From: Oopsacas minuta
Taxonomy: Eukaryota; Porifera; Hexactinellida; Lyssacinosida; Leucopsacidae
Length of the DNA stretch: 64,000 nucleotides
Reading direction: 5' to 3'
Assembly: GCA_024704765.1 (NCBI GenBank)
Contig: JAKMXF010000296.1
Span: 195,307 to 259,306 of the forward strand
The number at the start of each line of letters is the position of its first letter. The stretch's first letter is position 1. The position numbers and the translations under genes are program-made. Below, piece by piece: positions 1 through 11,900 of this stretch. The notes under the pieces are model-generated. The model was given only the letters and a program-made list of their open reading frames with translations. It was not told the origin of the DNA and did not search any database.

Positions 1-345
1 ACAGGTACCCTCAATATGCTAAACAATCTGACGTCATGATTGTTCATATTTCATACAAAAAATCTAAATTTTCAATATTTCCTAATACCCGAGGCACAAA
101 ATACCGAGATTACAAACCAAAAGCGACATACCATCTCCATTGTCACGGAAGAAAGCCATTTAATGTAATTTGGAAGCTCCATAGAATAACATCTTAAAAT
201 GTTAACTATTCTGTGAATTCGAAGCACGTAATACCGAGTATGCTCAGTTTAGTAGCGACCAATAAAACTATATAATCTAGCTGTGAGATATAATTACCAT
301 AGCTGACCCGGAGCGCCATGCGTCGCGCAGTGTCCTATCAAGCGA
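1..345 (-). repeat. Dispersed repeat family R1, reverse-oriented partial copy
   Basis: Read on the minus strand, this stretch matches other copies (14640-15186, 18535-19746, 48225-48850). Shared blocks include a GGTCGCTA...CTCGG..CTACGTGC-like segment (here GCACGTAATACCGAG in plus orientation) and the segment around AAGCGACATACC and GAGGCACAAAATACCGAG. No protein coding was seen. The family is not identified. Confidence 0.6.
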
Positions 346-1697
346 AACGGTGGTAGTATACATTCAAGTACGAGGCATTATGGTGCGGGATATATTTTGT
401 GACATGCACAAAGATATATGTCAGTTAGGGCAAACATTAACTTAGAACTATTTAGTTTTCAAAATTTAAGAACATTATCATCACGAAACTTTAGAAAGAG
501 AATTGTAGTAGTGAACGTGAGATAAAACCTAAAACATAAATCAGGATATTCAAAAAGAACACTTTGTGAAATATTTTTACGGATATATATGGGCTGCATA
601 ATTGCGAAGCACGATGTATATACGGTAACAAAAAAGATTAGTACCATTAGATGCTCGAAATCGTTTTCTTGAACTAATGGAAGATACTAGCATCATGTGT
701 TTTCGATTAATTAAATGAAGTGGCTATTGCATTTATGAGTCCTAAGTGGACAAATTAATTCCACAAAACTGAGCAAACTGAATTGCAAGCAAATGTTACA
801 TTTTATGTAGTTCCCAAAAGTAGAAATTTGAAGAAAAATTTATATCCAAACCCTACCTATTGTGATTTCGTCAAAAACTTATTTAACAAAGTCACACAGC
901 CGAAAAAGTTTCGAGAGAGCTGACAATCATGTTCTGAAAAGGAGTAGATACTATTTTAGAACGAGAAATATATACACGAGCTTCAATTGCAACTAATTAA
1001 TGGTGATATTACTCCTCTATTTTATTGAAATCTACAACTCATCAATATCTAGCCCAGTTAAAGAACTCTGAATGGCTTATTAACTTACCTAGTTGAGTAG
1101 AAGATTTGGATGCAGAAAATGAAACCGAATATATAGCCAAGCTGTGAGTACAGAAGAAAAGGCAAACAAGTGTAGAATATATTTAGTAAATATGCCAGAC
1201 ATACTAATTTTGCACTCCTGAAATGCTCAATCTTATTTCAGGTGAACAGAAAGGGTTGCAGGCTCTGACATCAACAACTTCCCTATTCGTTGAAAACTTA
1301 AAAATTACTTCAAAATACTCTTGTGAAGTTGTGACATCTGATATCTTCGCGAAATAAGTATTTGATATTTATGGAAGTACTTCTACAATATTTTCTCATT
1401 ATGTATTTCTTCAGATAATTTTCTGCCAAAATTCCCATACCCTGAGAATTATTTTGAATATGGTACGAAATAGGTTCATTGCTCCACACACACGATAGAA
1501 TTACTCCAAAAGTAAATGGCTCATTTTTCACACCACCTGATAATCTTTGGAGAAAATTTGGGCTCTTTATGTAATTTGAAATTTAGTCGTCAATTTTTAG
1601 ATCTTGAAGAAAGCAAATAACTAGTTTGAATAATTATATGATAAAGAGAAATAAATGTGATATCATCCAAACAATACTTTATTGAAACCAATATATA
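346..1697. other. AT-rich intronic sequence, no feature recognised
   Basis: Only short ORFs without family resemblance occur here. They lack codon structure or motifs that would separate them from chance in AT-rich DNA. The stretch lies inside importin intron 2. Confidence 0.5.
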
Positions 1698-3029
1698 CAG
1701 TCTGTCAAGATGAAATTGAGACTTTCGTGTAACTGTGTATATTTTCTGAATTTTTTCATTTGTTTTCTGATTCATTTATACATGTATATCAAGTTACCAT
1801 TAGTTAATTGATTCTAGAATACACGAATAACCTATCAGTCTGTCACTTAGAATACATATTCCCGAAAATATCTGCTATATTCCTATAGACCACTCCAATT
1901 TCAGTTTTTGGCTCATATTTGTCTTTTGTGTCGAAATACTAATCAGTATGGTGGAGTTAGAACGAAAGACCTCATCCCAAAATTATTCGATGTCGGGGTT
2001 ACAAGTGGTAGCGAAATACATCAGCATACAGATATCCTGAGGAGCACTGTTTTCCGCATATTAACCAAACTTCGTCAGGGCGATGATATACAGAGGAAAT
2101 CTGGAACGGGAAAACAGGAAAATTACATGTGAACGATGTTAGATCTCTTGTAAGCTTGGCAAATCAGAATCGCAAGATGTCCATACGAAAATTAGCCAGT
2201 CGATTCAATCATCTTCGCCAGAAAAGTTTATCCCATGAGACGGTCAGGAAGGAATTACAGAGGAGAGAGTACACCCACAAGGTTGGAAGGAGTATTCCTG
2301 TGCTAACGGGTCGACGCCAAAAACAAAGAGTATTGTGTGCTAAGAATAATAAACAACTGACTGGGAGCGAGTTGTTTTTAGCGATGAGATGTCAATTTGG
2401 CTAGCTGGTGGCGGAATAAGGCTGTGGTGCAAAGGAGACCAACTAGCGGTCAAGCAAAGCAACAAACATAGTCTAAATTACATGTTTGGTGAGCAATTTC
2501 TGCTCATGGGACCTTTCTGTTGCAGGTTTTTAGGCAGAACCTCACCGGAGAATTATATACGAACATCCTAAACGAGTGTCTGATTACACAAGCTCAGGTA
2601 TTGTACCCTGACGGCTGGGTCTTTCAGGTAGACAACGATCCAATGCACACGTCAAAGGTTGCTAAGACTTTTGGTGAAAGTCATGATATATTTCGTATGG
2701 AATGGCCTGCTTGTAGCCCAGATCTAAACCCGATCGAAAATTTGTGGGGTTGGATCAAACATCAGATCGATTTGAACCCTCCTCGTAATCTTAGTGGACT
2801 TGAAGAAACCCTTCTCTCTATTTGGGATTCTATAGAATCCGAATTTTTGAAACCTTATTGGTAATCTATGCCAAAAAGTCAGAATTTTGTAATCCAGAGT
2901 AATGGCTTTAAGATCAAATATTAGTCTATAGACACGTTTTAATAAATCAACTCGTATTTCGAGGCTTGTGATGAGTATCTTTTAAAAACTTATGTCAAAA
3001 CATAGTCGCAATTTCATCTTGACACACTG
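1698..3029 (+). mobile_element. Tc1-like (D34E) element, decayed
   Basis: Terminal inverted repeats are visible: CAGTCTGTCAAGATGAAATT at 1698 and its near-complement AATTTCATCTTGACACACTG ending at 3029. TA duplications flank them at 1696-1697 and 3030-3031. A degraded Tc1-type transposase lies between them. Length (1332 bp) and termini fit the IS630/Tc1 group. Confidence 0.88.
1908..2864 (+). pseudogene. Tc1-like transposase pseudogene (DD34E)
   Basis: This is a broken transposase of the cut-and-paste Tc1 family. The N-terminal part carries helix-turn-helix-like segments (STVFRILTKLRQG, then SIRKLASRFN and SHETVRKELQRREYTHK). The first catalytic Asp survives in VFSDEMSIW near 2375. The second is in VDNDPMHTSK and the third catalytic residue is Glu in CSPDLNPIENLWGW, 34 residues after the second Asp, the Tc1 signature. 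The coding sequence is split over at least three frames (stop after KQENYM near 2130, frameshift near 2350, another near 2480-2520). It therefore cannot yield transposase. The C-terminal block from 2520 to 2864 is the best-preserved piece. Confidence 0.85.
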
Positions 3030-3047
3030 TATAAATATATCCTTATA

Positions 3048-4350
3048 CGAAGGGCACTCGAAAAGTTTTGACGTTGACCGATATATCAGATAGTAATAAT
3101 AAAATTGACTATTACATTTTTTCAAAATACTCTCCCTGACAACCTATACATTTTTTCATTCTGGTAAACCAATTATCAAAATATTTTTTCCACTCTTCTT
3201 TGAGTATATCTCCGATCGCTTGGAAAAGTGCCCATCTCAACTCCTCATTGGTCGAAATCTCCCCCCACGTAATTGATCTTTGAGTCTAGCAACCAGAAGT
3301 CACAAGGGGCTAAATCAGGACTGTAGGGTGGGTGAAGTAATGTTTTGAGTCCAGAATTTTCCAAAAACTCCTGAGTTCTGATTGCCGTAGGCGATGATGC
3401 ATTATCATGATGAAGAAGAATTCCTCTAATGCCTCTCTTCTCCCACTGTGACTCAATTGCTGTGATGACTTTGGATAGGCACACTGTAGTGTACCAGTCG
3501 GCAGTGACAGTCTTTCTATCCTCGAGAGCAACAGCTTCGACAAACCCACTAGATCTGAAAAAATTCGCCCACATTTGTTCCCAAAAGATCTAGCCCTCCG
3601 CACTTTGGTTGGAGGTGGAGCATCTTCTTCAACCCACTCCTTTGACATTCACTTTGTTTCTGGATCATAATGGTATATCCATGTCTCATCACATGTAAGG
3701 ATCTCAGAAACAGCTCTTGAACTTCCATTAGCAAACCTTTTGAGCATAATTTTGCAAAAGTCTATGCGGGATATTTTGCTGTAAGTTCAAAGAATAGGAA
3801 TCCATCGGGCCCACAACTTCCTGACACTAAGCTCTTTGTGCAAAATGATATTAATTGTCCCCGATGATATCTCGGTTTCATACTCTAACTGAGCGTACGT
3901 AATATGAGGATCTTTAGTAATTAGATCTAACATTTCGTTGACATTTTCTTCATTATGTGAAATATTCGGTCTTCCTGAATGAGGGGCGTCTTCAAGAACA
4001 AAGTTTCCGTGAATAAATTCCCTTGTACTATCGTTCAACTGTACTTAGAGAAGGAACTAGATCAGGGAAATGTTCCTGTAAAGATTCATAGATTTCTACT
4101 CTTGTCTTCTGTAGTTTGAATAAGATCAAAATCATTGCTCGAAAATCACGTTTTGTGAGATCTGATTTAGATTGAGATATTTTAGAAGCCATGTATACTA
4201 AAATTATCTAATTTATGGAAGTAGAAGAGATAAATGAATGAAAGTTTCAAAGTAGAGTAATAAAATATGTCTGAAAAGATGGATGCAAAAGAATATCCGA
4301 CAGATTATTGGATTCATATCAAACGGCAAAACCTTTTCGAGTGCCCCTCG
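3048..4350 (-). mobile_element. mariner (D34D) element, decayed
   Basis: The ends CGAAGGGCACTCGAAAAGTT (3048 onward) and AACCTTTTCGAGTGCCCCTCG (ending at 4350) are inverted repeats. The left flank is TA; the right flank is TG, probably a mutated TA. A minus-strand mariner transposase relic fills the interior. It sits less than 20 bp from the Tc1 element at 1698-3029, a tandem insertion into separate TA sites. Confidence 0.85.
3112..4192 (-). pseudogene. mariner transposase pseudogene (DD34D)
   Basis: The reading starts at an ATG at 4192 (MASKISQSKSDLTKRDFRA) and ends with a mariner-like C-terminus GEYFEKM at 3112. The DNA-binding half shows APHSGRPNIS and the helix ITYAQLEYETEISSGTI. Catalytic motifs are HHDNASS and PPYSPDLAPCDFWL, giving Asp-34-Asp, with the first Asp region broken by frameshifts near 3550-3740. 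The usual His after DNASS is replaced by Pro (DNASSPTA). Several frameshifts and a stop make it non-functional. Confidence 0.85.
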
Positions 4351-4351
4351 T

Positions 4352-5500
4352 GTGGCTGGCAATCTGTGGAATTTGGATTTGGAAGCCGCAAAATGTAAAT
4401 GATAAGAACAAGATATTTTCTGATCCTCGACCTATTAGGAATTAAACTTTGATAAAAACTACACAATAGTCATAGACAGAACTAGGGTCACTGTGTGTAA
4501 TACTCCACTATGCGCTATTAACAGTAAGTAGGGTCCACTCTTCATCTTCTCAAATACCTCTAAAGTCATTGACATTGGCTTCAGCATTGTCTAAAAGCTA
4601 GATAGCTGTAATTTCAGGTAATAGTTCCAAGTATAACGAGAAATAGAAATTATCAGATAAGGAATTTTTCTTTGAAATTCTGTGGTTTTGCAATATCGCT
4701 CCATAGAACGCTTTGGTTCCTCAGCAGGCTTCTATCAGTATGAGATAATACTTTCACTACATGAAATTATACATTGAATCATCCTAAAACAGTTGTATAC
4801 TAATCAAATATCGAATCAATTATTTGTCAAATCTTCAAGAAGAATAAGATTTGCTGGAATCGTCCAAATATATATGTTCCAACAGTTGATGATTAATAAA
4901 CTAAGGGTGGCACGAGGTGCTGTCTATCCAGACCAAATTATATCTATACCTGATATAAATATCTTGTAATAAAACCACTTTCCATGCCGTGCCCAACCCC
5001 GCGCAAGCGAAAATACTTATATATAGAGATTATAACTTTCATTATTTATTCAAATTTGAACAGTTTACATATTCGATAACATAGTAGCAACAGTTCTTCT
5101 GAAATGAATAATATTAAAGCTTGGACATACAACTCAACCAAAGAATCAATACCTACTGCAGCTTTGAAATTTGTTCAAGAATTGATTTAGACGATACCGG
5201 ACCCAATGCAATCCATTATAAATTCAGAGATGTAAGACATGCGAGGGATGCTTAGCGAATTCCAAAATGATGGAGAAATGGAAGGCTAAGATATTATACA
5301 CATTTCCATCAGTATATCTCCCGAAATAGAATCTCGAGAAAAGAGAGTCTGATCTATCAATGAAAATAAGAAAACCCTTATCACAACATATTTTGAAAGC
5401 CTTGCGGACAAGACTTGGTTCAGTTTTAAAATTATCAACTCATTTTCGCTTAAAGAGGTTGATAAAAAAGAATTACTGCATTATGATTAATGATATTCTC
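4352..5500. other. No recognisable gene; possible upstream part of RAG1-like relic
   Basis: AT-rich sequence between the mariner element and the RAG1-like relic. Plus-strand frames from about 5104 have stretches with few stops, but I could not align them to any family. They may be the N-terminal half of the neighbouring relic. Confidence 0.3.
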
Positions 5501-5502
5501 TA

Positions 5503-7022
5503 ATGTCCCGAGATGTTAACACCCTGAACGTATGCAAGGAAACAACCGGAACATATACAAATCTGTCCAAAACCCTACATATTGACGAGCCTACTTTCTT
5601 GCTCGACATCCTTGAAATAGAAAACGAATATATACAAACTTCCGATGTCATTGAAATTCTGAGAACATCACCTTTTTCTCTCATTCTAGACTAGCTCAAT
5701 ATCAAACGGTGTGAATTTAGTTAACGAGTTAACATTTGTCACAAATCGAATGAATGTGACAATCGGAATCGCGATATCTTACAGATACATCTTACGACAG
5801 ACCCTGCTTAGGGTATTAGAAACTAATCCTCCACACCCTGAATCTCATTTTCCTCTGATAGTGAAGCTTTCTGACGGTCTTGATGGGTCTGGCTATCCCA
5901 AACTTCAGTATGAGCTACATCCAACTCCAAGCACAAAAAACTATAATATATGAGCCTTCAAACTACTGTCAATTCATGACTGAGAAAATATCTAAGTTTG
6001 GAAATTATTCGCTCAATTCTTTGTTTGGAGTAAGGCCTGTTGTACTACTTGCTCGAAAGGAGTACCTGGATAGCGTTATGTTTAGGATGGAAAATATCAT
6101 TAATCCTGAAGGAATGGTGCAAGCCAGATCATTCGTATTATTCTTGATGGCTGGGTTAAAAGAAGAGCTGGAGGCGCACATTGTCGATTATTTTTAGTAA
6201 ATCATAAAGAACTTTAAGACCCGGAAAAGGTTAGGACTGGTTTCCCCATTAATCGACAGAATTTGAACTTAAGAGATTTTTCGCCTTCGTAGAAAAAGAC
6301 GAGTATTTATTCTTTCCTTCCAGTTAAAGGTTAGTCATTACTCATTACTCATGAACTAGATTCGGACAAAAATATATCATCGGCTTCACCTCTACACAGT
6401 TACAACGTATATTTAGATGGTTCAGGCTCTTGGTGTGCCATTTACAATCTGGAAAAATTTGTCTGGCCACCGACATAGATTGTTGCCAAATTTCAAGAAA
6501 TTATGCAGTGATTAATTATTTGAGAAAAATTGACCAGCCTACAAGTGATGGTGGTACTACTTCAACAAGAAATATTGCTCGACAATGCCTTGGCAATTTG
6601 GATGAGTGTACATTCTACGTTTCGTCCCTAATATCTTCAGAATTTAGAGATGATATCGACATAATCCAGACGAATCTGTAAACAATTGAATGAATATTCA
6701 ATAGAAGCCAGGAGGTAAATACAAAAAAGTTGGAAGATTTACGTAAAACATGCGAAAAAGTATTAACTACTTTCTATGGGCCAATATAACATCTTCTTTA
6801 CATAAACTCCTAACCCATTGTACCAAACTTATTCAAGATTGCAACGATGGACATGGACTTAAGGAAAATTCAGATGAAGTAGAAGAATCATGTAATGAGT
6901 TAGTTCGGTGTGATCGAGAACATCTATCCAGAATGAATTCATTTACTCTCAACTTACAAGAAGTGTTCACTGGTCTCTTAGCCAGAGTGATCCTCTCCTC
7001 TCTAGCTATCGAAGAATATTAA
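5503..7022 (+). pseudogene. RAG1/Transib-superfamily transposase relic, copy 1
   Basis: Degraded transposase whose order of motifs follows the RAG1 catalytic core. IGIAISYRYILRQTLLRV is followed by PLIVKLSDGLDGSG, which aligns with the first RAG1 catalytic Asp motif (KESCDGMGD). Next VRPVVLLARKEYLDSV aligns with KPLCLMLADES, holding the second acidic residue. TRNIARQCLGN (about 6570-6600) aligns with the NFARKL segment. The C-terminal part at 6750-7022 reads SLHKLLTHCTKLI, reproducing RAG1 HKTLAH (HxxxxH zinc ligands). It continues with EESCNELVRCDREHLSR, aligning with the ESGNKLFRRFRK segment that carries the last catalytic Glu. Several frameshifts and stops break it (about 5695-5711, 5950, 6197-6430, 6681-6750), and the CxxC zinc segment is lost. 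The part before 5700 is assigned only by continuity. Whether it is closer to Transib or to RAG1-like (ProtoRAG-type) elements is undecided. Confidence 0.72.
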
Positions 7023-7379
7023 TTTTCAAACATTATGGTGAAATAGGCCATAATTGGACTGAAAAATGTAACGTTAGTAAAATATCGCTTTTTGATCAAG
7101 ACAAACTTGTTGAAAGTACTTTTATTCAGTAGCTACTTTAAGAGGAAAAGATGATCCAAACAGTACGAATGGACAAAAAGAGGAAATAATAAAAATACTA
7201 GCCTCGCTCACAACCATAGGAGATGAGTGCTGCGATTAGTCAAGTAAGGTACAGTTCGTATTGTATTTTCCATGGGCAGACGAGTTTCTAAGGTTCATAA
7301 AGAATTTATTGGGCTGTATCATATCACTGACAATCTGCAAATACTTTGATCGCTAAATATTAAAGTTTGTTTACTTAGT
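7023..7379. other. Spacer between RAG1-like relic and hAT relic
   Basis: No motif or terminal repeat was recognised. The outer boundary of the RAG1-like element probably lies here, but no CAC-type terminus with a matching partner could be seen. Confidence 0.35.
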
Positions 7380-7391
7380 TTCGAATTTTCA

Positions 7392-7691
7392 GGTGGATAG
7401 ATGTAGGGGACAAAGTTATGATGGGACCGCTCCTTTGGCTGGATCAAAAAGTGGAGTTTGTGCTCAGATGCAGTCAGAAGAAAAGAAAGCCATCTATATA
7501 CCTGTTAAGGAATTTCAATGAACTTAGAAGCCCATGGTACCGTAAAGAGAGGCAAGCATCTCCAGGATACGTTTGATAAGCATCTGAAACAGACAAGCTC
7601 ATAAAATTTCCTCACAAGCGAGGTGCACTGTTCAAAATTGAAGCAGGAAATTGCTCCAGAATCCCCCAGATTCAGAGTATTATGCCGTACT
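7392..7691 (+). pseudogene. DUF4371/ZMYM1-type hAT transposase relic, 5' part
   Basis: The plus strand reads CRGQSYDGTAPLAGSKSGV followed by KKAIYIPV, the conserved hAT region CRGQSYDGA..M.G..SG...R........AIYIHC of DUF4371/zinc-finger MYM-type-1-like transposases. Near 7665 another frame gives SPRFRVLCRTRWT, matching the family CPTRWTVR motif. Frameshifts and stops separate these blocks. The element is cut at 7691/7692 by the Buster-type hAT insertion and resumes after 10190 (VEANNLRCVWIN...). Confidence 0.72.
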
Positions 7692-7699
7692 AGATGGAC

Positions 7700-10182
7700 C
7701 AGCGGTTCTTAACCTTTTGTGGGCCTTTCCCACTTTGGAAGACTCAGTCAATCTATTACCCACCAAATCATGAATGTTATTTAAATATTCAAAAGCACAC
7801 GGCCATGTAATGCTATTGGTATTAGAAGTTTTGCAACTTTATATATTTGAAATTAGATTATGTATTTTTTAATTAATCAACATGACATCTCAGTACATTT
7901 TTCGGATGTACTAAATTTGTAATGGTAGATAAGTCATTCAATTCTTTAATGTGATTTTTGTACTTGTTTACTACGCACAAGATCGGTGATATCGGGTTCA
8001 GTAAAGGAGATAGAACATCTCAGGTCATCTTCCAGCTCTAATTTGTTTCGAGCCTTTGTTTTGATAGCAAGTAAGCTTGAAAATCCAGACTCACATAGAT
8101 AAGTTGATGAGAAAGGTATAGTAGTTTTAAGAGCTTGTTTACTGACGTTTGGATAAACCAAATACATTTTGGCCTAGAAGTCAGAGAGACTAAGAATTTG
8201 GAACTCATCCTTGCTAAATGAATCATGGACAAGTTCTAGAAACACCTCTTGGATATCGTATGGCATCGTCTCGACTACATATTTGAATGGATTTCTTACC
8301 ATAGGAATTAATGGATCTTCTGTGTTAATCCCAGGAGAATATTTAGTAAACTCCCTTCCCAGGCAGTCAGGGGCTCCATATGTCTTTTGAAGTTGTGCAG
8401 AAAAGGGTTCATTACAGAGTACATCTGTCAATCGATGAAAAGAACATGTATTGCCTTCCATGATCTTTCTTCTCCAGAGTTTACTTTTGGAGATGAAGGC
8501 ATTAATGTTGTCTGTAGACTGATTATGTTGGTATCTCGGCCCTGAAGTTTCCGATTGAGCTCATTTAGAGTTTTAAAGATATCTCCAAGGTATGCCAGGT
8601 AAGAGACAAACTCTGGTTTATTTAATTCAGTTAGGAGATCCATCTTGCATTTCATCTTAAGAAAGGTGTCCACCTCTTCCTTAAGTTCAAATACCCGAGC
8701 CAACATGTTGCCTTTGGATAACTACCGTACCTGCGTATGGAACAAGAGAGATTGATGGGGCATCCATTCCTTCACAAGTTTGGCGAAATAAGCGGGTATT
8801 GGACACTCCGCTTTTGATATAGTTGACTACTTTAATGACGATCGCTAAACTAACACACAGAGAACTAGGCATTGTTTTAGAGGCCAGTGCCTGGCGATGG
8901 ATGAAACAGTGGGTTCCCAGCACATTCGAATTCTTGTGTTTAACAAGCGAGATAAAACCAGATCGGTATCCAACATGGCTGGTGCTCCATCTGAGCACGC
9001 CCCAACTATATTTTCCAGTTATGATTCATTTTCCCAAAGAATGTTGAGACTACGGCCATGACATCTTCTGCCTTTGTTGTCGTCTCCAAGGGCTTAGAGA
9101 ATAGGAACTTCTCCTCCATCGTCGGACCATTCATATAGCAAGCAAAAACCATCAATTGAGAAAGATTGGCCACATCTGTAGACTTGTCCAGCTGGATAGC
9201 AAACATGGGAGATGCCTGGATTTTTGTAATTATCTGATGTTTGATATTGTTAGACATATCAACAATCCTTGATTTGATTGTGTCGTTTGACATGGATATT
9301 TGCTCCAGCTTGCTAATGCCATCTTTGTTGAGGACTATTCGAGCACATTCAAGAATGCAGGGGTTTATGAGAGTCTCCCCGGTTGTATGAGGTTTCTTGT
9401 TTTTGCCACCAATAGTGCAATGGCATACGACGCGTGAACAATTGACTCTGCCTGTGGATGGAATGCTCCACTGGAATCTAGTGTCACCTTTTTTAATCCA
9501 GTCTCCTTCTGCTTAAAGAAAGCTCGATCATTTTTGGAATACTCCGAGTGGACTGTGGTGAGATGTTGCTTCAGTTGGTACGACTTCATGCTTGAATTCG
9601 ATAGAGTTTTCATAAACAATACGCATTGTGGAAGTGGATAACCATTATTTTCGTGGAATGTAAAGTCAAAATTGAGATAATCTTCCTGTTACTTTCTCTT
9701 CAGTGTAATGGTAAACACTGACGTATCTAATTTACTGTAAGAAAGTTAGCAATTGAGACTATGAAGGCGAGGAGGCCAAATAAGCAAAATAATTCTAAAA
9801 TCAGAGTAATTTGAGTTGAATAATTGTTGAAAGTTGTTTACTATTTGTATGTACTATCAGGTATGAAACAACTTCAATTTCACTAAATTAGAACTGGCAC
9901 ATTGATTGAACTTCTAGTGTCAATCTCCAAATAAACGTTTATTGCAAGCAAAGATACCATTCAAAATTTAGTACAAATGAAAAAGCTTTGATTGCACTTG
10001 GATTTGTATGGGTATATCTCACTTATATGTATTCTTAGAATTCATTAAATTCGAGGAACTTGACATATTATTTAGAATTTTAGTGAATAAGTCCCCTCAT
10101 TTAATAGCTTTTACACAATATTTCTCAGAAGAGCCATTCCCCACCTAATGATCCTCCATTCCTCACCGGTTAAGTAGCACTG
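7700..10182 (-). mobile_element. Buster/ZBED-type hAT element with perfect 8-bp target duplication
   Basis: The 7700 end reads CAGCGGTTCTTAACCTTTT, the classic hAT terminus. The other end reads ACCGGTTAAGTAGCACTG (to 10182), its imperfect inverted partner. Both are flanked by AGATGGAC (7692-7699 and 10183-10190), an exact 8-bp target site duplication. The 2483-bp element carries a minus-strand ZBED/FAM200-like transposase and sits inside an older hAT gene. Confidence 0.92.
7946..9690 (-). pseudogene. hAT (ZBED5/FAM200-like) transposase pseudogene
   Basis: The translated order from about 9690 is: part of a BED zinc finger (PQCVLFMKTLSNSSMKSYQL then KQHLTTVHSEY); SIVHASYAIALLVAKTRN; IKSRIVDMSNNIKHQIITKI; FAIQLDKSTDVANLSQLMVF, the conserved hAT LDESTD-type motif; YLAYLGDIFKTLNELNRKLQ; and a C-terminal dimerisation-like segment STYLCESGFSSLLAIKTKAR. 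These are hallmarks of the vertebrate-and-invertebrate ZBED5/SCAND3/Buster hAT lineage. The catalytic TDGAPAM region near 9000 is frameshifted. Other lesions are a frameshift near 8440-8460 and an in-frame TAG near 8173. It is clearly non-functional. Confidence 0.88.
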
Positions 10183-10190
10183 AGATGGAC

Positions 10191-10955
10191 GGTTGAGGCA
10201 AATAATCTTCGATGTGTTTGGATAAACAAAAGTACCTCAAGAATTGTGGGTGATAGTCGTATTTAGAGTTTGAATCCTTACGAATCATCGAGGTAAATGC
10301 AAAATGGAACTTTCTGAGTTTATTGAGCATTTTCGGGTGAGAGTATAATAAAACAAGTTGACAATCTTTCAAAGACTCAAATTATTGAGTAGAAAAGAGT
10401 TCCACTGCGTTTTGAAACAGAATCATGAAAGGTAATGTTGAATCAACAACAAAGGAATACTAACCACAGTACTACTACAAAGTATTGGATATTGTGGCCA
10501 TCTTATCTTGATTTGAAAAATCTGGGTATAAAAATGCAAAATTATTCAAAATTTACTCCTCAATGTTGTCAATGGAGAAAGTCTTAAAGAATAATTTGTA
10601 GAGTTTACAACATTCTACGATACTGATATTGATTCATTTGATCTTCGAGTTGAACTTTCGCTAATCATTCAGAATTTTAGCGGAAACATGCCGTTAATGT
10701 GGATTTAAATAGCTTAATCAACCATCTTAAAGGGTTCACTATCGCTGAACAATAGAATCATAAGGAAATTTGACGATTGTTAGTTTGATTCAAGTTAATC
10801 CTTCAACAAATGCAATTTGAGAAAGATCCTTCTCAGCTATGCAAAGGCTCACAACTTTCTTATGCACAAGAATGACTCAAGTTAGGCTAAATTCACTAAT
10901 GATACTTAATATACATAAAAGGAAGACTGAATCGCTCCTTTGATACTCATTGCGA
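10191..10955 (+). pseudogene. DUF4371/ZMYM1-type hAT transposase relic, 3' part
   Basis: This continues the relic interrupted at 7692. Immediately after the target duplication the frame carries on from the RTRWT motif. Further down, KEYYRSTTTKYWIL (about 10450) matches the family's YYR..YYEVLD segment. The end, around 10790-10920, reads ERSFSAMQRLTTFLCTRM then RLNSLMILNIHK. That is the conserved hAT C-terminal dimerisation motif (VSERSFSAMRRLKTYLRSTM..RLNHLMLLHVHK). An in-frame stop precedes ERSFSAM, and other stops make it a pseudogene. The terminal repeats of this older element were not found. Confidence 0.7.
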
Positions 10956-11489
10956 ACGAAATTGTAGCTAAAAATATTTTACAGAATCTGATCTAAATTA
11001 GTATATGTATTGAGCGTCGAATTCATTGTATTTACTTGAATAATACTTTGAACCAAATATGTTTCAGTACAAACGCGAGATTGATGTACATGCATGTACA
11101 GCATTATAGACGTATTCTCACACATAATCTGGTGTAAACACGGGTAGTGAAGTAGTAGAACATTTTCGTTTATGTATAAGTATAATTATTGCGAAACTAG
11201 CGCGAGAGGTCTTGGTACTAATCCAGATTATTATGGGAATCAGTCTGAATATGACAGAATTACATTAGCTAAGCAAATCGGGAATGTTTATAAATTCCAT
11301 TCGTACTAACCATAGATTAAAAATTAAGTACTCGCCACATTCATTATATGAAACTGTCAAGCATAAAACAATGAGAAATTACAGGGTGTCAAGAAATTAA
11401 TGACTCAATAGAATAAATCTAATTATGAAACTGCAATAAAATATATATATGTCTGTATTACCAGAATTGATTGAATAAACTGGAAATCA
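10956..11489. other. AT-rich intronic sequence
   Basis: No gene seen. At 11384 the string CAGGGTGTCAAGAAATTAAT after TA resembles a Tc1/mariner end, but no inverted partner was located nearby. Confidence 0.4.
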
Positions 11490-11900
11490 CCAAGGCGAAT
11501 TTTTGCATCCAGGAGTATTATAGACATGGATGAGACAAGATCGAGTCTAGGACGAGAATTGACACCTAAGACGAAACTATGACGTCATAATCACCTTTCT
11601 GGAATTTTGAAGTCACATTATTAACCACGGGTCAGCCAATACACATGATAGAAGTTTGGTAATTGAATCAAGGTACCTCTGAATGTGACAAATGTCCTAA
11701 CATAAGGATTCTCACCAAAAGCTAACTCATCATTGGATTATCAGGTCATCATTATCGGACACATACTGCCTCAAAACTGTTACCGGGGTGATATCGGAAT
11801 TATGAAATAGAATTTGAGCAGATTTCATGGACCAAAAATCAACCGTTTACATAAAAATTTGAGTGTGTTCCATTACTTCCTATGTGTTCCCTTGAAAATC
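11490..11900 (-). repeat. Dispersed repeat family R1, reverse-oriented copy
   Basis: Read on the minus strand it follows the order seen at 14830-15080 and 48540-48790: TTAGCTTTTGGTGAGAATC, then GACATTTGTCACATTC, GGTACC, a TGGCTGACCCGTGGTTAATAATGTGA-like block, and the GTGACATAATTACGTCA-like block. No coding potential. Confidence 0.65.

Noticed and set aside
10163-10372. 69-codon minus-strand ORF across the hAT boundary
   Set aside because: It crosses the target duplication at 10183-10190, so it joins two unrelated elements. The meaningful reading there is on the plus strand.
11384-11403. CAGGGTGTCAAGAAATTAAT after TA, like a Tc1/mariner end
   Set aside because: No inverted partner or transposase within several kb.
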